NCBI GenBank assembly: GCA_016712595.1
Contig: JADJQT010000001.1
Span: forward strand, 2,043,501 to 2,107,500
Direction of reading: 5' to 3'
DNA: 64,000 nt
From: Rhodospirillales bacterium
Lineage (GTDB): Bacteria; Pseudomonadota; Alphaproteobacteria; Rhodospirillales; Defluviicoccaceae
Shown here: positions 53,403 to 62,918 of the stretch, in pieces
How positions within the stretch are numbered: position 1 is the first letter of the stretch
How the letters are laid out: each line of letters opens with the position of its first letter
Program-made: the position numbers and the translations under genes
Notes under the pieces: model-generated
What the model was told of the DNA's origin: nothing
Databases searched by the model: none
The model's input: only the letters and a program-made list of their open reading frames with translations

Positions 53403-54548
53403 TCAGCCGCTCGCCGTTGACGTTTCGGGCCCGGATGTAAGCGCCGCGCTATTCCTTTCGCTGTTGCCGTCCTCATCGCCATCGCCGATCGCCACAAGGT
53501 CGAGACGGCTCGCGCGCATCGCCAGCTTGTCGGTCGATACGCGGATCTGGCGGAGGTCGTCGGTGGCCTGATCGAAATGCCGCTGCAGGTTCGCTGCGCG
53601 CTGATCGATGCGGGCGACGTCTTCAACGATCGCGCGAAGTTCAGCCTGAATAACCGTTGCCTGCCGCTTCAGACGGACGTCCCGCAGAACCGCGCGCACG
53701 GTATTCAGTGTCGCCCACAGCGTCGACGGCGAGACGATCCAGACCTTGCGGCGGAACGAGTCCTCGACAACGTTGCGAAAGTGCGCATGCAGCTCGGCGT
53801 AGACGGCTTCCGAGGGCAGGAACATCATCGCTGAATCCGCCGTCTCGCCGGGGACGATGTACTTGGCCTCGATGTCGCGCACGTGCCTGAGCACATCCTG
53901 GGCGAACGCGCGTGCGGCACGGCTCCGCTCGACCTCGTCGCGCGCCGCACACAGCAGGCGATAGCTTTCGAGTGGAAACTTCGAATCGATGACGATCGGG
54001 CCTGGCGGATCGGGCAGTGTCAGCAGGCAGTCGGCCCGGCAGCGATTCGTCAGCGTCGCCTGCAGGCGAAAGGCGTCCGCCGGTAGCATCGAGGCGACGA
54101 GTGCCTCGAGCTGGACTTCGCCGAACGCTCCGCGTGCCTGCTTGTTGGCGAGGATGTCCTGCAGGCCAGCAACCTCGCTCGATAGCGCGGTGATCGACTT
54201 CTGTGCCGCATCGATGAGAGCGAGGCGCTCGTGCAGCGCGCGCAGCGTTTCAGAGGTGCGTTCGCCATGTTCGATCAGCCCCTCGCCGAGCCGGTGCGAC
54301 AGGGAATCGAGGCGATGATCGAGACCTGCTTGCGACTGCTGCAGGCGTCCGGCGAGCTCTGCCTGTCCCCGCGACAGGCTCTCGGCGATCTCCGCGAGGC
54401 GGCCGATCTGCGCTGCCGTTCCGTCCCGCGTCCGCTCGCTGCGCAGGACCGCCAGCACAAACCCGGCGAGAGCCAGCAGCGCCACGCCCGCGGCAGCCGC
54501 GATCCATACGCCGCCACTGACCGTCGACGATGAGAACAAATCGTGCAT
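53403..54548 (-). CDS. rmuC: DNA recombination protein RmuC
   Basis: A 381-residue protein with an N-terminal membrane anchor (GGVWIAAAAGVALLALAGFV), a coiled-coil region of about 100 residues, and the RmuC nuclease-like domain: NKQARGAFGEVQLEALVASM, VIDSKFPLESYRLLCAA, then PSEAVYAELHAHFRNVVEDS and VSPSTLWATLNTVRAVLRD. RmuC limits inversions and other rearrangements at repeated sequences. The ATG at 54548 has AAGGTGG five bases upstream; the frame extends to 54605 without support. Confidence 0.93.
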   Translation of the reverse strand: MHDLFSSSTVSGGVWIAAAAGVALLALAGFVLAVLRSERTRDGTAAQIGRLAEIAESLSRGQAELAGRLQQSQAGLDHRLDSLSHRLGEGLIEHGERTSETLRALHERLALIDAAQKSITALSSEVAGLQDILANKQARGAFGEVQLEALVASMLPADAFRLQATLTNRCRADCLLTLPDPPGPIVIDSKFPLESYRLLCAARDEVERSRAARAFAQDVLRHVRDIEAKYIVPGETADSAMMFLPSEAVYAELHAHFRNVVEDSFRRKVWIVSPSTLWATLNTVRAVLRDVRLKRQATVIQAELRAIVEDVARIDQRAANLQRHFDQATDDLRQIRVSTDKLAMRASRLDLVAIGDGDEDGNSERNSAALTSGPETSTASG

Positions 54549-54607
54549 AAACGCCACCTTGCACCACGGCTGCGGTAAACGCAAACTTCCCTGGCGTTGG
54601 ATCAACC

Positions 54608-56026
54608 ATGCGAGAAATACTCATGTTGCGCCTGCCGCTTGCCGCCGCCGTCCTTCTCGTCATTGGTTCCTCAAGTTTCGCTGCGGAGGTTGTCCTCACG
54701 CCCGATGAGCGCGAGCAGCCGCTGAATTTGACCCTGTATGGAGACGGTTCCGCGGTCGTTTGGGACCGGCGCCCTGCCGATCTCGCCACCGGTGCCAACC
54801 GCCTGGTGTTTGAAGGCGTCAGCCGGCAGATCGTGCCGGCGAGCGTGATGATCGAAGCGGCACGCGGCATCCGCCTCGTCGACGTCGTCTACGATTTCGC
54901 CCTGTTGACCCCCGAATCGTGATTGCGCCGGGCGCTCGGCAAGCCGGTCGGGGTCGTCCATATCCATCCGACGAGTGGTGAGGAGATTGTCGAGCCGGCG
55001 ACGCTCCTCAGCGTTGAGGCGGGGGCTCTGGTGCGGGTCCGGGATCGCGTCGAGGCGGTCGATCCGGCTCGCATCGTGTTTTTCGACGTGCCCGCCGACC
55101 TGCGGCCCCGTCCGACACTCATGGCGACGCTCGACGCCGAAGCCGCGGGACACCAGAGCATTGCCCTCGGCTACCTGACGCAAGGGCTGGGCTGGAGTGC
55201 CGACTACGTTGGTTTATGGGACGAGGCGTCGGGTCAGATCGAACTGTCTGGACGGGCGACGCTGTCCAATAGCAGCGGCGGCGATTTTCCTGACGCATCG
55301 CTGGCGCTGATCGCCGGGTCGATCAATCGTGTCAGTCCGCCGCGGCCGGCGCCGATGGCGCGTATGCAGGCCGCACCGATGATGGCGGAGGCCAAGGCGA
55401 TGCCGGAGCGCGAGGAATTCGCCGACCTGCACCTTTACCGGATCGCCGATCGCGTCAGCCTGCTCGATCAGCAAACGAAACAGGTCGCCCTGATGGCGCC
55501 GCTGCACCTTTCAGCCGCGGTGCATTATGTCAGCGAGGGCGGCGTGACCGCGTATCGGCAGGCGGGCGAGCCGCGTGTCACCCATCCCGAGGTACGGCTC
55601 CGCTTCGAAAACGCGGGGGAGGGCGCGGTGCCGCTTCCGGCTGGCATCGTTCGTCTCTACGCGACGGCTAAGGATGATACCCCTCGGCTGTTGGGTGAGG
55701 ATCGGATCGACCACACCGCCGTCGGTGCACCCGTCACCTTGACGCCGGGCACCGCTTTCGATCTTTCGGTCGAGCGCCGGCAGACGGACTTTTCGCGCAG
55801 CGGCCTGCCTGATACGGTCTCGGAGAGCGCATGGAGCATCGAGGCGAAGAACGCGCGCGACAAGCCGGCCGTCATCGACGTCGTCGAAATCGTCCCCGGC
55901 GACTGGACGGTCCTCGCCGAAAGCGCCAAGCACGAACAGTCGACGAGCGATCGACTCACCTGGCACCTTATCGTTCCGCCCAAAGGCGCCGCGACCCTGA
56001 CCTACCGCGTCCGCATCCAGCAGTAA
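54608..56026 (+). pseudogene. DUF4139-domain exported protein interrupted by an in-frame TGA
   Basis: One continuous frame encodes a 472-residue DUF4139-type protein with a signal peptide (LPLAAAVLLVIGSSSFAA), but it is broken by TGA at 54920-54922, between LLTPES and LRRALGKP. The segment matches the family on both sides (YDFALLTPES then LRRALGKPVGVVHI), so no sequence is missing, and one base change would restore it. The remaining part holds SIALGYLTQGLGWSADYVGL and the C-terminal VPPKGAATLTYRVRIQQ. The two halves could be separate products, with restart at the TTG directly after the stop, or the stop may be an error or be read through. Confidence 0.8.
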
Positions 56027-56112
56027 GAATAACGGGGCGGCGGGATTGAATACCTCCCAATTGAGATGAATCGGCTATGCCCGCCTCAAGCCGAATTGGT
56101 CTGACAACGCGC

Positions 56113-56550
56113 CTAATCTTGCTCGCGCGGACGCGGCGCCAGCGTGAATGATTGTGCGAGCGGTTTCATCCTGGCGTTGGTGGCGACGAAGAGGAAGCCA
56201 CCGACCAAGCCGAAGTTTTTTAGAAACGGCCAGAAATTGTTCATCCAGTCGGCGCTGCCAAAGGGATAGATCCAAAAGTTATGGAATAACACCGCCGTAG
56301 CCACACAGTAGAAGCAGAATAGTAGCGCGAATTGCCGGGCGTAGATGTTCAGCAGGATGCCCAGAGACCCGAATACCTCAAGGCAACCGCCAAGCAATAG
56401 CAGCAGCCAGCCGGGCATCGGCATACCGGACACGTCCGCCTGCGCCACCGCGTTGCCGTAGTCAAAGATCTTGTCGAGGGCGCTGAACGGGAACAGCAGA
56501 ATGAGACAGGCCCGGGCGATAAACGGCAGGCAGCGGTCGATGCTGCTCAT
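56113..56550 (-). CDS. DoxX-like membrane protein
   Basis: A 145-residue protein with four hydrophobic segments, starting FIARACLILLFPFSALDKIF and containing LLLLLGGCLEVFGSLGILL and ALLFCFYCVATAVLFHNFW. It is a DoxX-type protein and is clearly related to the protein at 60698-61084, which shares the FPFSxLDKIF and AVLFHNFW/AILYHNFW motifs and the LKNFGLVGG ending. Function unknown. Its start overlaps the VOC gene by four bases, so they are cotranscribed. Confidence 0.85.
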   Translation of the reverse strand: MSSIDRCLPFIARACLILLFPFSALDKIFDYGNAVAQADVSGMPMPGWLLLLLGGCLEVFGSLGILLNIYARQFALLFCFYCVATAVLFHNFWIYPFGSADWMNNFWPFLKNFGLVGGFLFVATNARMKPLAQSFTLAPRPREQD

Positions 56551-57650
56551 CGTTGCACCAGACGCATCGCGTGCCCATCCGGGTCGCGGACCATCACCGC
56601 CCGAGAGAACCCCAACGCCGTCTCGGAAATCGTCGTCACGTCAGGCGAGACGAAGCGGACGCCGGCGGCGCGCAACGTGTCCGTGGCAGCCTGCACGTCG
56701 TCCACCAGCAGCGTCGTCTGCCAGTGCCACAGGTCGTTCGCCTGGGTATCCGGCGGCATCGGCCGGCCGCCCGGCGGTGTCTCGTACTGCAGAAACTCGA
56801 CATGCGGCGGCGCGTTTGCCGGCACCATCGCTGTGACCCGGACACGGGCAGCGAAAACGCTGTCGAGATAGTCCTGAGTCGGGCCGATGTTCAGGCTGCC
56901 GCCGGCCGCCGTCATGCCGAGCTGGTCGTGGTAAAACGCCAGGCTTGCCGCGGTATCGCCGACGGTGATCGCGGTGTGGTCGATGCCAAGGAAGAGCCGG
57001 TTGCCGGCTTGATGCCAGGAGGCTGCCCCCTTGTCCGGCGGGAACCACAAAAGCTCCAGGTCATGATTGTCGGGATCGCGGAACTTGATCGCCCGAATGC
57101 CGGCCGCCGGAACGTTCGATGCCGGGATCGTCTGCGGCTCCGGGCTGATCTGCCGCACCTGATGTCGTTGCAGCATCGCGTATGCCTGGTCCATGTCGCT
57201 GACGACAATTGCCATATGCTCGAACCACAAATCGTTGCTGCGGGAGGGAAGCGGGATGGGACGACCATCCGGCGGCGCAACGTATTGGGTGAGTTCGACG
57301 ATCTGGTCGCCGAGACGCATGTGCACGATGCGGACACGCGAGCCGAAAACACCTTGAAGGTGATCGTACAGCGGGCCGCTGGTCTGGAAGTCCGCCACCT
57401 TCTCGAAGGACAGGACGTCGGAATAGAAAGCCACCGATCGATCCATATCGGAGACGGTAAACCCGATCATTACCACGCGCTGCACCGTAAGGGCGGCACA
57501 GTCGCGGGGAAATGCCATGGCGGAGCAGGCAAGGCCGAGCAGCACGAGAACGACGCGCGCCACCCGAGACGTTGTCCAGGACGCGATGGGCGACGGGCGC
57601 AGGCCGCATCTGGCGGCACGCCGTGGGCCGTTGCGCGATCCTCGGATCAT
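56547..57650 (-). CDS. Protein with two VOC (glyoxalase/dioxygenase-like) domains and an N-terminal membrane or signal segment
   Basis: A 367-residue protein. After a hydrophobic N-terminal segment (VARVVLVLLGLACSAMAF) two VOC repeats follow. The first contains MIGFTVSDMDRSVAFYSDVL and IKFRDPDNHDLELLWFP; the second LGIDHTAITVGDTAASLAFY and VMVRDPDGHAMRLVQ. Each has the metal-ligand pattern of the fold, but the second one's histidine-glutamate set is only partly clear. The ATG at 57650 has AAGGAG seven bases upstream. The presence of a signal-like segment suggests an exported enzyme; substrate unknown. It overlaps the DoxX gene. Confidence 0.82.
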   Translation of the reverse strand: MIRGSRNGPRRAARCGLRPSPIASWTTSRVARVVLVLLGLACSAMAFPRDCAALTVQRVVMIGFTVSDMDRSVAFYSDVLSFEKVADFQTSGPLYDHLQGVFGSRVRIVHMRLGDQIVELTQYVAPPDGRPIPLPSRSNDLWFEHMAIVVSDMDQAYAMLQRHQVRQISPEPQTIPASNVPAAGIRAIKFRDPDNHDLELLWFPPDKGAASWHQAGNRLFLGIDHTAITVGDTAASLAFYHDQLGMTAAGGSLNIGPTQDYLDSVFAARVRVTAMVPANAPPHVEFLQYETPPGGRPMPPDTQANDLWHWQTTLLVDDVQAATDTLRAAGVRFVSPDVTTISETALGFSRAVMVRDPDGHAMRLVQR

Positions 57651-57692
57651 CCCATGGCTCCTTTCCGTCCCGTCCATCCCAGGCTATCGCCA

Positions 57693-58917
57693 CTACCGAC
57701 GAGCCTGCGAAGCAGCGATGCCCCGAGTTGTTGCGCGCGCGCCTCTGACCAGCAGATTGGCGAGTAGAATCAGCACGACCGCAATCGCGACGGCGCCGAG
57801 ATAGACGTCGGATAGGGAGAGGTCGCCGAGCTGGCGTAGCGGACCGACGGCGAACGCACCGATCCCGTATCCCAGCATATAAGACGCGACCATCCAGCCG
57901 GAGACGGTCTCGACGAACCGTGGTGATTCACTGCTGGCGGTGCCGATGCTTAGCGGCAGGCAGGCGGAGCAGGCGAGGCCGGCAAGCGCGAACGCTGCTA
58001 CCCCGAACGTCCCGTCCGACGCTACGGCGACGCACACCAGAGCGGCGGCGATCAGCACCGGCAGGGCGCGAAAGATCACCAGTGCGGAAATTCGCGCGGA
58101 AGCCACGGCGACGAGCAGGCGGCCTGCGGTCACCGCCGCCCAGAACACCGCGAGCGCCAGATTGGCGGTCGCTTCGGGAAGGCGCGCTGCTGGTGGAGAT
58201 AGACCGTTCCCCAATTGCCGAACAGGGTTTCACAGATGCCATAAAGTAGCGCGAAGGCGATCCAGATCCAAAAGCGCAGCGGTAGAGCCCGGCAACGGCT
58301 GCCGCCGCGAGCGCCGGTGCCGCGCCGCCGGCACTGCTGGAAAGCGCGAGGGGCTGGCTCAGTGCCAGGCCCGAAAGCAGGACGGCGGCAGCGGCGATCG
58401 ACGCCGGCAGGATCCACCACGCGCCGCCCTCGGCGAGAAGCGAGACGATCAGCGGCGCCAGAGCCGTGCCGGTGCCTAATAGCGTGTGCAGGGCGGTGAT
58501 GGCGGTTTCGCTGCGGGCGGGAAAAAATCCGGCAGCATAGGCGTTGATCGCGGTGAGCGTCCCGCCGAAGCCGAGACCGAGCAAGCCGGTCGCCGCCAGC
58601 ACCATCGCGAAGGCAATGCCGTTCACCCCGGCGAGCGCGGCGCTCAGCGCAAACGTCGCCATCGCAAGGGCGTTACAGCCGAAGCCCGCGAGGAGCACCG
58701 TTTTCAGGCCACGGCGGCGGGCCAGCGTCGGCGCCAGCAGCGAAGCCAGCACCGAGCCCACGAACAGCGGCAGAAAGATGCTGCCATACTGATTGCTCGA
58801 AAGCCCGTAGCCGTCGGCGGCGGTGAGAATCGTCGCCGCCGCCGGGACGCTGACCAGGGCAAGGCCCTGGGCCAAGCCACCGCCATAGATGACGGCAATC
58901 TCAGTGGCCCGCGCCAC
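57693..58917 (-). pseudogene. MFS transporter with two frameshifts
   Basis: Three reading frames together give one MFS carrier of about 400 residues. The first part (VIYGGGLAQGLALVSVPAAA onward) holds six spans, including SVLASLLAPTLARRRGLKTV, an MFS loop motif. After AAVAGL the frame is lost and resumes as LPLRFWIWIAFALLYGICE in a second frame, then is lost again after YLHQQRA and resumes as LPEATANLALAVFWAAVTAG in a third. Each junction is repaired by one missing base, at about 58284 and about 58183. A GTG at 58917 with GGAGGG upstream is the likely start. Decay and sequencing error cannot be told apart. Confidence 0.8.
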
Positions 58918-59182
58918 CGCCACCCTCCCGCGTGATGCCTTCCAGAGCCGCACGGGCGGCCTTAACGCCAGACTCCGCTATGGCCAAGACCTTGTGCTCC
59001 CTAGCTTTGCCAGCCGCCGGTCCCACCGCACAGGCAGGAGCGCGGGCGCCATTACGGCAATGCCTCTTATTTCCATCAAAAGGGTAAACAATGACGGCGG
59101 CCGCACCAAGCGAATTGATGCAGGGGTCGTGTGAAAGAAAGTTGGCGCCTGGCCGTTCGGCTGCTGCCCCGGGGTGTCCGTA

Positions 59183-60088
59183 TCATGGGCGCTGCGCGCC
59201 GCGCTGGTTGGTGTAGATGGCAAACAGTGTGTGCGAGGCGCAGATAAACAGGCGGCTGCGGCAGCGACCACCAAAGGCCAGGTTCGAGACGGTGAACGGC
59301 ACCTTGATCTTGCCGAGAAGCGCGCCCGACGGATCGATGCAGTGAACACCGTCGCCGGCGCTGCTCCAGACGTGGCCATCCTCGTCGCAGCGGATGCCGT
59401 CGGCGTTACCGGGGCGCACTGTGTGGAACACCCGCCCACCGCGGATGTCGTCGCCGGCCTCATCGACATCGAGCACCCGGATGTGCCGCACCGGGGCCTC
59501 CGCGAACTGCAGGCCGGTCTCGACGATGTAAAGGCGTCGCTCGTCGGCAGAAAAGCACAACCCGTTCGGACCTTCGAAATCGTCGCTCACCACGCTCAAG
59601 GCGCCGTTGCGGGGGTCGAGCCGATAAACCCGGGCCGGCAGCTCCTGGTCCTGTTTGCCGCCCTCGTAGTCGGTCTGGATGCCGTAGGGCGGATCGGAGA
59701 ACCAGATCGTCCCGTCGGATTTCACCACGACGTCGTTGGGGGAGTTCAGGCGTTTGCCGTCGAAGCATTCGGCGAGAACCGTGACGCTGCCATCGTACTC
59801 GCTGCGTAAAACACAGCGTTTCTGATGGGAGCAGGTGATGAGACGGCCCTCGCGGTCCCGCGTCTGGCCGTTGGGAAATCCGGCGGGCTGGCGGAAGACG
59901 GTCACGCCGCCGCGCTCCGTCCAGCCCAGAATTCGATCGTTCGGGATATCGCTCACCAGCAGGCACCCCATGTCGGCGAACCACACCGGACCTTCCAGCC
60001 AGCGGCAGCCGTCGGCGAGCTTTTCCAGCGGCGCATTCGGCAAAACGAAGCGACGAAAGCGCGAATCGATGATCTCGAAACTATCCAT
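59183..60088 (-). CDS. SMP-30/gluconolactonase family protein
   Basis: A 301-residue beta-propeller lactonase. The metal ligands of the family are visible: the glutamate in CRWLEGPVWF, asparagine and aspartate in RLNSPNDVVVKSDG, the asparagine in GPNGLCFSADE and the aspartate in NADGIRCDEDG. Members hydrolyse sugar lactones or related esters using calcium or zinc. The substrate is not known. It follows the cupin gene on the same strand with a 43-base gap, so the two probably form one small operon. Confidence 0.9.
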   Translation of the reverse strand: MDSFEIIDSRFRRFVLPNAPLEKLADGCRWLEGPVWFADMGCLLVSDIPNDRILGWTERGGVTVFRQPAGFPNGQTRDREGRLITCSHQKRCVLRSEYDGSVTVLAECFDGKRLNSPNDVVVKSDGTIWFSDPPYGIQTDYEGGKQDQELPARVYRLDPRNGALSVVSDDFEGPNGLCFSADERRLYIVETGLQFAEAPVRHIRVLDVDEAGDDIRGGRVFHTVRPGNADGIRCDEDGHVWSSAGDGVHCIDPSGALLGKIKVPFTVSNLAFGGRCRSRLFICASHTLFAIYTNQRGAQRP

Positions 60089-60131
60089 TGGGGGGACTCG
60101 GTCTTCGTTGCCAGAATCAGGTGAAACAAGG

Positions 60132-60638
60132 TCAGGTGAAGGCGCCCGGGCGGGCAGCGATCCACGCCGCGCCGTTGAGCTGGACGACCATCAGCACGGC
60201 CGGCGCGTCGCCGACGGTGCCCGAGCGATGTCCCTCGCGCCCGGTGCCGTCGGGTCTGGCGTTTTGATCGCCACCGAAGGAGATCTCGCCGGGACCCATC
60301 TCCACGCGCGTCCCATCGGTGGTCTCGACGAACCACGACCCCGACAGGGGCACGATCCACTGCGGCTTGGGATTGCCGTGCCAATCGCCGATCCAGCCGG
60401 TCGGCAACGTGGCGATCAGAACGGTGGCTTCGGCGCTGACGAGTTCGTCGTTCCACTGCGGTGCCGCGCGGCCACCCATGCTCTGCAGGTGGAATGCCGA
60501 CAGCGCGCAGCGGGTCTGATGGGTGACGCCGTCGTCGTCGGTCCAAACGTGCCAATAGGGCACCTTTGGTGCCGCGGATCGCGGCGCTTGCGGTTCATCT
60601 TCGCTGGTGATCGGTTTGATCTCGGGGGAATGTGCCAT
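60132..60638 (-). CDS. Cupin-like protein
   Basis: A 168-residue protein with a single cupin-type beta-barrel. The segments TGWIGDWHGNPKPQWIVPLSG and VEMGPGEISFGGDQNA correspond to the two cupin motifs, but only one histidine is in the usual cluster, so metal binding is uncertain; DWHG and PQWIV may supply it. The ATG at 60638 follows AGAGGA. Its neighbours are the lactonase and a DoxX protein. Confidence 0.8.
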   Translation of the reverse strand: MAHSPEIKPITSEDEPQAPRSAAPKVPYWHVWTDDDGVTHQTRCALSAFHLQSMGGRAAPQWNDELVSAEATVLIATLPTGWIGDWHGNPKPQWIVPLSGSWFVETTDGTRVEMGPGEISFGGDQNARPDGTGREGHRSGTVGDAPAVLMVVQLNGAAWIAARPGAFT

Positions 60639-60697
60639 CGGCTCTGTCCTCTTCTGCCGGCGTCGGCTTGCCGGCACCATGACGGTACGGACGGTCG

Positions 60698-61084
60698 CTA
60701 GCGCGCAACCATCAGCAATAAGCCGCCAACGAGCCCGAAGTTCTTGAGAAACTCCCATGCATGCGGGTATCCCTCGCTGCTTGGCGACCAGAATCGCGGG
60801 TACTTCCAGAAGTTGTGATAGAGAATTGCCGTAACCACGCAGTACCCGGCGAGAACAATGCCGGCGATCCGATCCTGCCAGCCGCAGATGATCAGGACGG
60901 GGGTGATAAACTCGAGCAGCATTGCCAGCACGAGCAGCAGCGGGCCGCCCGGCAGAAAACTCGACGTTGCCTGTTTGAGCGCGCTTTCCCAGTTGAAGAT
61001 TTTATCGAGGCCGCTGAACGGAAAAATGACGACCAGGCAGACTCTGGCGATCTGCGGCAGCGCATCGTCGGCCAACCATTCCAT
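60698..61084 (-). CDS. DoxX-like membrane protein
   Basis: A 128-residue protein with four hydrophobic segments, starting IARVCLVVIFPFSGLDKIFN and containing LLLVLAMLLEFITPVLIICG and GIVLAGYCVVTAILYHNFW. It is a paralogue of the protein at 56113-56550. It is divergent from the NADH dehydrogenase gene at 61251. In this window DoxX proteins occur beside NDH-2-type dehydrogenases twice (here and fused at 12408-14570), which hints at a redox role. The ATG at 61084 lies after GGGGAAGATC. Confidence 0.85.
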   Translation of the reverse strand: MEWLADDALPQIARVCLVVIFPFSGLDKIFNWESALKQATSSFLPGGPLLLVLAMLLEFITPVLIICGWQDRIAGIVLAGYCVVTAILYHNFWKYPRFWSPSSEGYPHAWEFLKNFGLVGGLLLMVAR

Positions 61085-61250
61085 ATGCCCGATCTTCCCC
61101 GCCGGCGGTGGCGATCGGCACCGTGCCTGTTGTCGCGGAATCGCGTGCGCGTTCCCGCCGTATCGACCGCACGGCCCAATGGTAGAGCAATAACACCGCG
61201 ACTCGACCGGGAAAATAAGGCACATTGAGCGCAGCGACACACGCCGTCCG

Positions 61251-62918
61251 GTGGCGATCGCCGCGGAAGGCCGTATCAACGGGACGAAAGAACCACGGCC
61301 GTTGTCGGAAAACTCCAAGCACCGGGTGGTCATCGTCGGAGGCGGCTTCGGAGGAGTTTTCACCGCCAAGCACCTGCGCCGGCTCGCCGGCAGCGGTGTT
61401 CACATCGAGCTGATCAGTCGCAACAACTTCTTCGTCTTCCAACCGCTTCTGCCGGAGGTTGCCGGCGGCAACATCCATCCCGCCGATGCGGTAAGCCCGC
61501 TGCGTCTATTTCTGCCGGGTGTTTGCGTTCGCGTCGCCGACGCCAGGAAGATCGACCTGTTGACGAAGACCGTTCACGTGACTGTCGGGCGCGATCGCGA
61601 GATTACCGCCATCCCCTACGATCACCTGGTGATTGCGCTCGGCCAGGTCGTCGATCTGAGCCGGACTCCCGGACTGGCCGACCGCGCTTTGGTGATGAAG
61701 GATGTTGTCGACGCCTTTCAGATCCGAAATCAGCTTTTGGGCTGTCTCGAGGACGCCGACTCGACGCCGGACCCTCGGCGCAGGCGACGGCTGCTGACCT
61801 TCGTCGTCATCGGCGGTGGCTTTACCGGCGTCGAGACCCTGGGCGAGATGCAGGAGCTTCTCCGCAAATCCCTTCGCTACTACCCCTCGGTCCGCCCGGA
61901 CGAGGTGAGGATCGTTCTCATCCAGCATGGCAGCCGTATCCTGCCCGAGTTGCCGGAGCACCTTGCGGCGTATGCGAGCGCGGCGCTGCGCCGTCGCGGC
62001 GTCGAGATTATGCTGAGCACGGGCGTAAAGGCGGTTACGAACAATGGTATCGAAACCGATGGCGGGCTGATTCTCGATGCGGAGACGATCGTCGCCGCGA
62101 TCGGCAATGCGCCGTCACCGCTGATGCGCACGGTTGCGCTGCCGCTCGATCACGGCCGGATCGTTGTCGATCGTTGCCTGCGGGTTCGAGGGATGGACGA
62201 TGTTTGGGCACTGGGTGACAACGCCCACATTCCCTTGGGCGATCCGAACGACACCAACACCGCGTACGCTCCGCCCCTTGCCCAGTTCGCCGTTCGCGAA
62301 GCGAAAGTGTTGGCGGGCAACATCGTTGCCAGCTTCGACGGTCGCGCATTGGCGACGTTCGAATACCGCGCCGTCGGTGCGATCGCATCGCTCGGCGGGC
62401 GGTCTGGCGTTGCCGACATTCGCGGTGTTCGGGTCAGCGGGTTTTTCGCCTGGGTCGCCTGGAGGCTGCTCTACCTCGGCTTTCTTCCCGGCCTTTCCAC
62501 CCGTATCCGGGTGGCGGTCGACTGGGCACTCGACCTCTTCATCAGCCGCAGTATCGTCGAGATTCGCCCGGCCCGCTCAACCAGCCGCTCCCTCCGCCTG
62601 CTGCGCGGAGATCTGGTGATCGAGCCGGGAATCGAGCCGGCCGGGGTCTATGTCGTGATCTCGGGATCGTTCGAGCGCACCACTTCGGCGCCCGGCGAAC
62701 AAGGCGCGAGCGTGCACACCTGCCGGCTCGCGCCGGGCGAATGCTTTGGGCTGTCGCTCGACGGCACGCCGCCGCCGGTTCCCGAGTGGGTCCGTGCTTG
62801 CGAAGACTCGATGGCGTACGTGATCGACAAGAGCGATCTGAAACACTTGGCGATGGTCTCGGCTCTGGTCGAGAAGCGGGGGCAGGCGATCGTCAACAAG
62901 CAACCGGAGCGGGCATGA
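61251..62918 (+). CDS. Type II NADH dehydrogenase with C-terminal cyclic-nucleotide-binding-like domain
   Basis: A 555-residue flavoprotein. The FAD motif VVIVGGGFGGVFTAKHL (about residues 26-42), NNFFVFQPLLPEVAGG, and NADH motif FVVIGGGFTGVETLGEM (about 184-200) are those of NDH-2, as are VWALGDNAHIPLG and the tail helix LLYLGFLPGLSTRIRVAVDW. After about residue 445 there is a beta-roll with PAGVYVVISGSFERT and LAPGECFGLSLDG, which resembles a cNMP-binding domain without clear phosphate-cassette residues. The start is a GTG at 61251 or the following GTG-rich region, and its end overlaps the glucosidase gene by four bases. Confidence 0.87.
   Translation: MAIAAEGRINGTKEPRPLSENSKHRVVIVGGGFGGVFTAKHLRRLAGSGVHIELISRNNFFVFQPLLPEVAGGNIHPADAVSPLRLFLPGVCVRVADARKIDLLTKTVHVTVGRDREITAIPYDHLVIALGQVVDLSRTPGLADRALVMKDVVDAFQIRNQLLGCLEDADSTPDPRRRRRLLTFVVIGGGFTGVETLGEMQELLRKSLRYYPSVRPDEVRIVLIQHGSRILPELPEHLAAYASAALRRRGVEIMLSTGVKAVTNNGIETDGGLILDAETIVAAIGNAPSPLMRTVALPLDHGRIVVDRCLRVRGMDDVWALGDNAHIPLGDPNDTNTAYAPPLAQFAVREAKVLAGNIVASFDGRALATFEYRAVGAIASLGGRSGVADIRGVRVSGFFAWVAWRLLYLGFLPGLSTRIRVAVDWALDLFISRSIVEIRPARSTSRSLRLLRGDLVIEPGIEPAGVYVVISGSFERTTSAPGEQGASVHTCRLAPGECFGLSLDGTPPPVPEWVRACEDSMAYVIDKSDLKHLAMVSALVEKRGQAIVNKQPERA

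Noticed and set aside
54920..54922. TGA as a selenocysteine codon in the DUF4139 gene
   Set aside because: No redox motif surrounds the codon and DUF4139 proteins are not selenoproteins; no SECIS-like hairpin is obvious directly after it.
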